A stretch of 43,653 nt of DNA. It comes from Prevotella micans DSM 21469 = JCM 16134. Lineage in GTDB: Bacteria; Bacteroidota; Bacteroidia; Bacteroidales; Bacteroidaceae. The stretch spans positions 1 to 43,653 of the forward strand of contig NZ_BAKH01000019.1 of NCBI RefSeq assembly GCF_000614105.1, written 5' to 3'. The notes under the pieces are model-generated. The model saw nothing but the letters and a program-made list of their open reading frames with translations. It did no database searches and was not told where the DNA came from. The position numbers and the translations under genes were made by a program. Below, in pieces: positions 38,941-43,653 of this stretch (its first letter is position 1; the number at the start of each line of letters is the position of its first letter).

Positions 38941-40753
38941 ATGATTGTTTGCATAGCAGAGAAACCAAGCGTAGCACGCGACATAGCACGAATAATAGGT
39001 GCAACCTCATCGCACGACGGATATATGGAAGGAAATGGATACCAGGTGACATGGACTTTCGGACATCTTTGCGAACTCAAAGAACCCAGCGATTACTCCG
39101 ATAATTGGAAACACTGGAGCCTGGCCGCATTGCCGATGATTCCGCCACGATTCGGAATAAAACTGATTGACAATGACGGCATACGCCGACAATTCGCCAT
39201 TGTGGAGAAATTATATAAGGAGGCCGACCAAATAATAAACTGTGGCGACGCCGGACAGGAAGGCGAACTCATCCAACGATGGGTTATGCAAAAGGCCGGA
39301 GTGACATGTCCCGTAAAACGACTCTGGATTTCGTCGATGACTGACGAAGCAATACGCGAAGGATTCGCCACGCTCAAAGAGCAAAAACACTACGAACCAC
39401 TCTATCTCGCCGGACTCTCGCGAGCCATTGGCGACTGGCTACTAGGCATGAATGCCACCCGTCTTTATACTCTAAAATATGCCACCAACAAACAAGTGCT
39501 CTCCATAGGTAGAGTGCAAACGCCTACATTAGCACTCATCGTTCAACGACAGAAAGAGATAGACAATTTCAAACCTGAACCCTATTGGATGCTGGCAACC
39601 ATCTATCGCAATACGCAATTCACAGCAACCAAAGGGCGCTTCGCTACAGAAGAAGAAGGTAAGCAGGCATTTACACAAATCGAAGGAAAAACATTTCAAA
39701 TCAGCAGCGTGACAAAGAAAAAAGCAACCGAACAACCCAAACCTCTCTACGACTTGACTTCGCTGCAAGTAGACTGCAACCGGAAATTCGGCTACTCGGC
39801 CGAGATGGCCCTAAACCTCGTTCAATCGCTCTACGAAAAGAAAATAACCACCTACCCCGTGTCGATACGCAATTCCTCACCGACGACATCCACCCAAATG
39901 CCCGCAGATAATGAACGCACTCTATAAAACCACCTTCTCCGGCGTGAGCCCATATGCCGAGCATGTTAAAGCCATCGGCGGAAAACCGCTGCCCAAACCG
40001 AAGCGAATCTTCAACAACCAAAAGGTAACCGATCATCACGCCATCATACCCACCGGAGTGATACCCCGTGCACTATCCGATGCCGAACAACATGTATTCG
40101 ATCTTATTGCCCGACGCTTCATCGCCGCCTTCCATCCCGACTGTCAATACTCCACAACCACCGTACTGGGCCAAGCTGGCGAAATAGAATTCAAAGCCAC
40201 CGGAAAAGAAATCCTCCAACCGGGTTGGCGCAAAGTTTTCGCTCAAGAGCCAGTAGACACCCAAGCCGATGCTACCCCGACCTCTGCCGTGATGCCAGCC
40301 TTCACCAAAGGAGAAAGCGGTCTTCACCAGCCCACTCTAACCGAAAAACAAACCACCCCGCCAAAACACTACACCGAAGCCACCCTTTTACGCGCCATGG
40401 AAACTGCCGGTAAACTTGTCGACGACGAAACCCTTCGCGCCGCCCTGAAAGAAAACGGTATCGGTCGACCCTCGTCGCGTGCCGGCATAATAGAAACCCT
40501 CTTCAAACGCCAATACATCCGCCGCAAGAAGAAAAACCTCGAAGCCACTCCCACGGGTATAGCTCTCATCGACACCATTCACGAGAAGCTCCTCACCTCA
40601 GCCGAACTAACCGGCCAATGGGAAAAGAAACTCCGCGATATAGAGCATCGCAAATACGACGCCTCCCAGTTCATCAACGAACTCAAAGCCCAAATAACCG
40701 CCATCGTGAACGATGTTCTCGCCGACACCTCTATTCGTCGGATAGGCGAATAA
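38941..40753 (+). CDS. topB: DNA topoisomerase III, two frameshifts
   Basis: About 604 residues when both bases are restored. Starts MIVCIAEKPSVARDIARIIG (TOPRIM), acidic centre NCGDAGQEGELIQRWV, then SRAIGDWLLGMNATRLYT and SIGRVQTPTLALIV. At about 39855 one C is missing after TACCCC, just behind the active-site region (ITTYPRVDTQFL is restored); at about 39896 another base is missing (CACCCAAATGC), restoring HPKCPQIMNALYK. C-terminal ENGIGRPSSRAGIIETLF is intact. It decatenates and relaxes DNA through a tyrosine link. Breaking it twice within 42 bp is unlikely in life and suggests poor local sequence. Confidence 0.93.
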
Positions 40754-40926
40754 ACAGTTTGCGCCCTTTTCATATAAATGGTCGAAACTACTCCGACCAC
40801 TCCCTTTCAAAAAAGGCTCATGTGAGCGCATAAATTGGCATCCGTTGTTTATTACCCATTTGCTCCCCGGAGGCTTAAACCGAACTCGCGTATCTCTTGT
40901 TCTAAATCAAGAAAGCAGTCTTGTAT

Positions 40927-40958
40927 TTTGCTGAAATGAATTGATTAATATACCTTTG
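40927..40958 (+). promoter_or_regulatory. Promoter upstream of the AC-repeat leader
   Basis: TTTG (40927-40930), 20-bp spacer, TACCTTTG (40951-40958), then CC. Start near 40965. The first structure met by the transcript is the UUCG hairpin at 41001-41033. Bases 40754-40926 show no gene. Confidence 0.7.
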
Positions 40959-40964
40959 CCGCCG

Positions 40965-41033
40965 TGAGACACATAGCTACATATTCCATCGCCCCCACGA
41001 CGCAGAGAAATTTCGATTTCTCTGTGATTTTTT
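40965..41033 (+). ncRNA. Possible ~69-nt leader RNA
   Basis: From the expected start of the 40927-40958 promoter to the end of the UUCG terminator. If termination is efficient, this short RNA is the main product; if not, the transcript continues through the AC repeats into the genes at 41287 and 41522. No known RNA family is recognised. Confidence 0.3.
41001..41033 (+). terminator. UUCG-tetraloop intrinsic terminator in the leader
   Basis: CGCAGAGAAAT (41001-41011) pairs with ATTTCTCTGTG (41016-41026), one G-T wobble; the closing T-A pair leaves a loop TTCG or TTTCGA, and six T follow after an A. It stands about 36 nt past the predicted start, so it is an attenuator or the end of a small RNA. 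Confidence 0.75.
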
Positions 41034-41066
41034 CGTCTGAATATTTGGTGGGTTCGGAGAAAGTGC

Positions 41067-41123
<57 letters not shown>

Positions 41124-41183
41124 CCAGACCTATTAATTAGCTTTTTCATACGCGCGCGCGAAGCGTGTCGCAAATCCAGTATA

Positions 41184-41219
41184 CACGGGGATTCCGAGAG
41201 GTTTCTCCGTGCCTTTTTT
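41184..41219 (+). terminator. Second intrinsic terminator in the leader
   Basis: CACGGGGA (41184-41191) pairs with TCTCCGTG (41204-41211), one G-T wobble, followed by CC and six T. 68 bp before the ATG at 41287. Confidence 0.65.
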
Positions 41220-41286
41220 CGTGCCCTTTTGCGAGCCGTGTAAGAACAAAATAAAGAAGAATATTCACTCAAAAAATAATCGAAAT

Positions 41287-41487
41287 ATGAATCTAAAAAG
41301 AAATTATGTACACCCTGCTATCGAGGTTGTCCACTCAGCCCTCGACAGCCAATTAATGCAGACATCATTCCCAAACAATGGCGGACACAAAAAGTCGGAT
41401 GACGATGGACAAGACATTAATGATGCCAAACAAGGATTTTTCTACGAAAACGATGAAGAAAACTCCTCATACTTATGGGAACTTTAG
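41287..41487 (+). CDS. Small 66-aa protein upstream of fimbrillin-type lipoprotein
   Basis: MNLKRNYVHPAIEVVHSALDS..., no signal peptide; middle part rich in Asp, Lys and Gly (GGHKKSDDDGQDIND) and a C-terminal YLWEL. Short proteins of the pattern basic start, x-HP-x-IEVV, Gly/Asp-rich tail are frequent in Prevotella-like genomes, often before surface lipoprotein genes; function unknown. The longer frame from 41209 starts on the terminator and is not preferred. 34 bp before the next gene. Confidence 0.7.
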   Translation: MNLKRNYVHPAIEVVHSALDSQLMQTSFPNNGGHKKSDDDGQDINDAKQGFFYENDEENSSYLWEL

Positions 41488-41521
41488 AAACAAAGAGTTT
41501 AATAACTAAACAGAACGAAAG

Positions 41522-42987
41522 ATGAAAATAAACACATTATTCTCGATATCTCTTACGATGCTGTTATTCTTTACCGGATGTGCGAGCGATACCCCCAACA
41601 ACGAACCTATAAAACCTCAGGAACCCGATACAAAGGGCCTCACTGCATTCGTAGAAGAAGATAATAATTCGAAGACTCGCACAACGGGCGATTATGACGG
41701 GTCAGGCATAAATTTTTATTGGACAGAAGGTGATCGACTTTGGGTAAACAACGTTACACTGATACAAGACAAGAAGAATACCATCAGTAAAGATCTCGTA
41801 AATCACCCAACAATACCCACAGCCGTAAAAAGGGCTGCAACAGCAATGTTCTATTTCGAGGGCTCCTTCACCGCTCCCTCCTATCCCGTTCGCTATACTG
41901 GTAAGGGCAGCACTGTAGGCGACAAGGTAACCTTCAAGCTACGCAGAGGCAACTCGTAGCCAATGACGCCAGCCATATTGGCGAATGCGGCGACTGCGGC
42001 GTAGCCACAGCTACCAAGTCGGCAGGAAGCGGCAAATACAATTTCACTATCGAACACAAAGCATCGTATCTCACCCTGTTACCCTATTCGACAATTTACT
42101 TTGCTACTACTGTAAAGATAACGCAGATAAAGATTACTACCGACGAGGCTCTGTCAGGTCAATTCGATTTTGATGACAACGGCATCGACCTTGGCTCGCG
42201 TCCCACACCCACGCCTGCCAACCGCAGTATCACACTCACGTTGGCCGGAGGTGGCACAAATGGCTTTACTCTCCCCGTGACAGTAACCCCTAAAACGAAT
42301 GCTGCTGTTATGGTGCTGCCTCCCGGAACCTATCACAACGTAAAGATAGAATACACCATATACGATCAAAATACTGGTGTTGGCACTACTCTCAAAAAAG
42401 AATACGCAATGCTTACTTTCCACCCAGGGCAGAACAAAAAGGTATCTACCGATTTAAAACAAATGAAAGTCTTTGTCACACCGATGGGGGGATATAATGG
42501 GCAAGGGCCTAACACAAATGAAACTATGTGGTATATGCATAGGGGCAATCCGCACATGGATATTACCATGGTTTATGCAGCTCGGCGCTATAATGGTTAC
42601 CCGGCAAATATTTGTTTAGGAGGTATATGGATAAAAAAGAAAGCCTATATCGCAGGATTTAGAGGTGATGTAGCTCCTGATGGAACTAATTATATTACAT
42701 CCGGAGGTTGGGCTAGTCCAGATTATAGCGACGTAAACGATTACGAAATCACTATTCCTTTTGGAAATCCGCAAGATGATTCTTACCTCTTCCTTCCATC
42801 TGTATACGCTGATGGTGGTACAGCGCTAAAGAGTGGAAATGGCAGTATCCGCTATTGGATGTCAACCTCCTTTCAGAGGGGAGGATTTAAGGGGCAGGTC
42901 TTTGCTTCCGACCGAGCCCCTCATAATTTAGGAATAGGCAACAATTATAGTGATGTTGTAATGGCATATTGGCCATGGCCCCGTTAA
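41522..42987 (+). CDS. Fimbrillin-family-like lipoprotein, one frameshift
   Basis: About 488 residues when restored. Lipobox FFTGC at about residue 19. The N-terminal half resembles the fimbrillin family (SKTRTTGDYDGSGINFYWTEGDRLWVN; TLPVTVTPKTN, MVLPPGTYHNVKIEYTIYD). The C-terminal part (about 320-488; GGIWIKKKAYIAGF, SYLFLPSVYADGGTALKSGNGSIRYWMSTSFQ) looks like a FISUMP/lectin-like module. At about 41938 the sequence reads TTCAAGCTACG; AAGGCT restores FKATQRQLVANDASHIG. Probably a surface adhesin or tip-type protein. Its leader is unusually structured. Confidence 0.75.
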
Positions 42988-42999
42988 CAAAGATTTGCT

Positions 43000-43028
43000 C
43001 TAACACGAAAGAAGAAAAATCGTGTTAG
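43000..43028. other. Hairpin after the fimbrillin-like gene
   Basis: CTAACACGA (43000-43008) pairs with TCGTGTTAG (43020-43028), loop of 11, no T tract after it. It may end the transcript together with the following array. Confidence 0.5.
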
Positions 43029-43033
43029 CAGTG

Positions 43034-43361
43034 TTTCCCCTTAGGGGGAAGAGCAGAAAATTGAAAAATCTGTGCTTCCCCCACGAGGGAAATCTAAAAA
43101 ATAGCCTTGGCAGCGTTTCCCCCTAGAGCGAAATACAGAAAATCAAAAAAACAGAGCTTCGCTCTGGCGCGAAACAGTGAAAAACAAAAAATATAGTCTT
43201 CGCGCTAGCGCGAAAGCTCGAAAATCAGAAAAATAGAGCTTCGCTCCGGAGCGAAGCACCGAAAATTGAAAAAACATCTCTTCGCTCCGGAGCGAAAACT
43301 CAAAAATCAAAAAAGTAACATTTCGCGCCAGAGCGAAGCATCGAAATACATTTCATCTTTA
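43034..43361. repeat. Tandem array E, eight 41-bp units with changing palindromes
   Basis: The [C/T]TTC start of the dyad recurs at 43034, 43075, 43116, 43157, 43198, 43239, 43280 and 43321, always 41 bp apart. The cores change: TTCCCCTTAGGGGGAA, TTCGCGCTAGCGCGAA, TTCGCTCCGGAGCGAA; three are perfect 16-bp palindromes, others are mixtures of two types. The remainder is A-rich (GAAAATCAGAAAAATAGAG). It ends just before the DUF6261 gene. Confidence 0.95.
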
Positions 43362-43374
43362 ACATTTAAGTATT

Positions 43375-43653
43375 ATGGAAATAAAACAGCTTCACAAAGG
43401 ACACCTCCAAAACATGGAGCACCTCAACTTCGCCGAACACGTGTTGATAATGAACAAGGAGGCGAATATCGACAAAATCAAACCACTTCTTCCACCACTC
43501 GAAAAGGCTATCAAAGACGAGGAAGAAGCACTAAATCAGCCCACAAAACTCGAGGGAACACGAGAACTTATCGCGCTCGACGAGGAACGCGACCGCGCTT
43601 ATCGAGCCATGCAATTCATGCTCAATTCGAAACTGCTCGACGCCGATAAAGAC
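43375..43653 (+). CDS. DUF6261 family protein, partial at window end
   Basis: ATG at 43375, open to the last base (93 codons). MEIKQLHKGHLQNMEHLNFAEHV is typical of DUF6261, a Bacteroidales family without known function; the visible part is charged and mostly helical (KAIKDEEEALNQPTKLEGTRELIALDEERDRAYRAMQ). The C-terminal half is outside the window. It is separated from the 41-bp array E by about 14 bp, so the array lies in its leader or promoter region. Confidence 0.75.
   Translation, partial: MEIKQLHKGHLQNMEHLNFAEHVLIMNKEANIDKIKPLLPPLEKAIKDEEEALNQPTKLEGTRELIALDEERDRAYRAMQFMLNSKLLDADKD

Overview
The window comes from a member of the Bacteroidales, most like the Prevotella/Bacteroides/Muribaculaceae group. 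The grounds are a complete SusC/SusD-type starch locus, NigD-like, fimbrillin-type, DUF6029, DUF3078 and DUF6261 genes, a T9SS-like C-terminal sorting tail, and many promoters of the Bacteroidetes form TTTG-N20/21-TAnnTTTG. Genus cannot be fixed from the sequence alone. No rRNA, tRNA, transposase or phage gene was seen.

Layout. 1-600: a 41-bp tandem array and the terminator of the sus operon. 604-8120 (minus): susC-susD-susE-susF-like outer-membrane starch capture genes behind a ~400-nt leader. 8170-19709 (plus, divergent): LacI-type regulator, inner-membrane sugar transporter, cytoplasmic 4-alpha-glucanotransferase, periplasmic GH97 alpha-glucosidase, type I pullulanase and neopullulanase. 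A dyad between the two divergent -7 elements is the obvious operator candidate. Outer-membrane capture, periplasmic debranching and hydrolysis, import and cytoplasmic disproportionation are therefore encoded together; a surface lipoprotein alpha-amylase (SusG) is not seen.

19754-22091: DUF3078 protein, an RluA-type pseudouridine synthase and a 48-aa membrane protein. 22239-26010: a four-gene operon (TlpA-like thioredoxin, DUF6029 barrel, Omp28-like lipoprotein, T9SS-tailed protein) with its own promoter and terminator. 26101-29340 (minus): small membrane protein, 41-bp array, radC, glycosyltransferase, efp. 29456-34517 (plus): rpmH, PASTA protein, rluD, ddl, acyltransferase, NigD-like lipoprotein. 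34663-34953 (minus): a compact 37-codon transcription unit. 35250-35391: a perfect long inverted repeat. 35803-40753 (plus): nucleoside-type MFS transporter with a nonsense codon, bifunctional nuclease, rsmE, DUF1573 protein, topB. 40927-43653: an unusual leader (promoter, UUCG terminator, 26 AC repeats, second terminator) before a small protein and a fimbrillin-type lipoprotein, then another 41-bp array and the start of a DUF6261 gene.

Two signals run across the window. First, at least four tandem arrays unrelated in primary sequence share an exact 41-bp period, and a fifth element has a 42-bp period; most units carry a short dyad. I know of no named class that matches. Second, about eleven genes or gene positions, including normally conserved ones such as efp, radC, rluD and topB, are broken by a single missing base, mostly one G or C from a short run and several times at GGCT. 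That pattern points to systematic base loss in the sequence data more than to gene decay. Coordinates given for such genes span the whole reconstructed gene.
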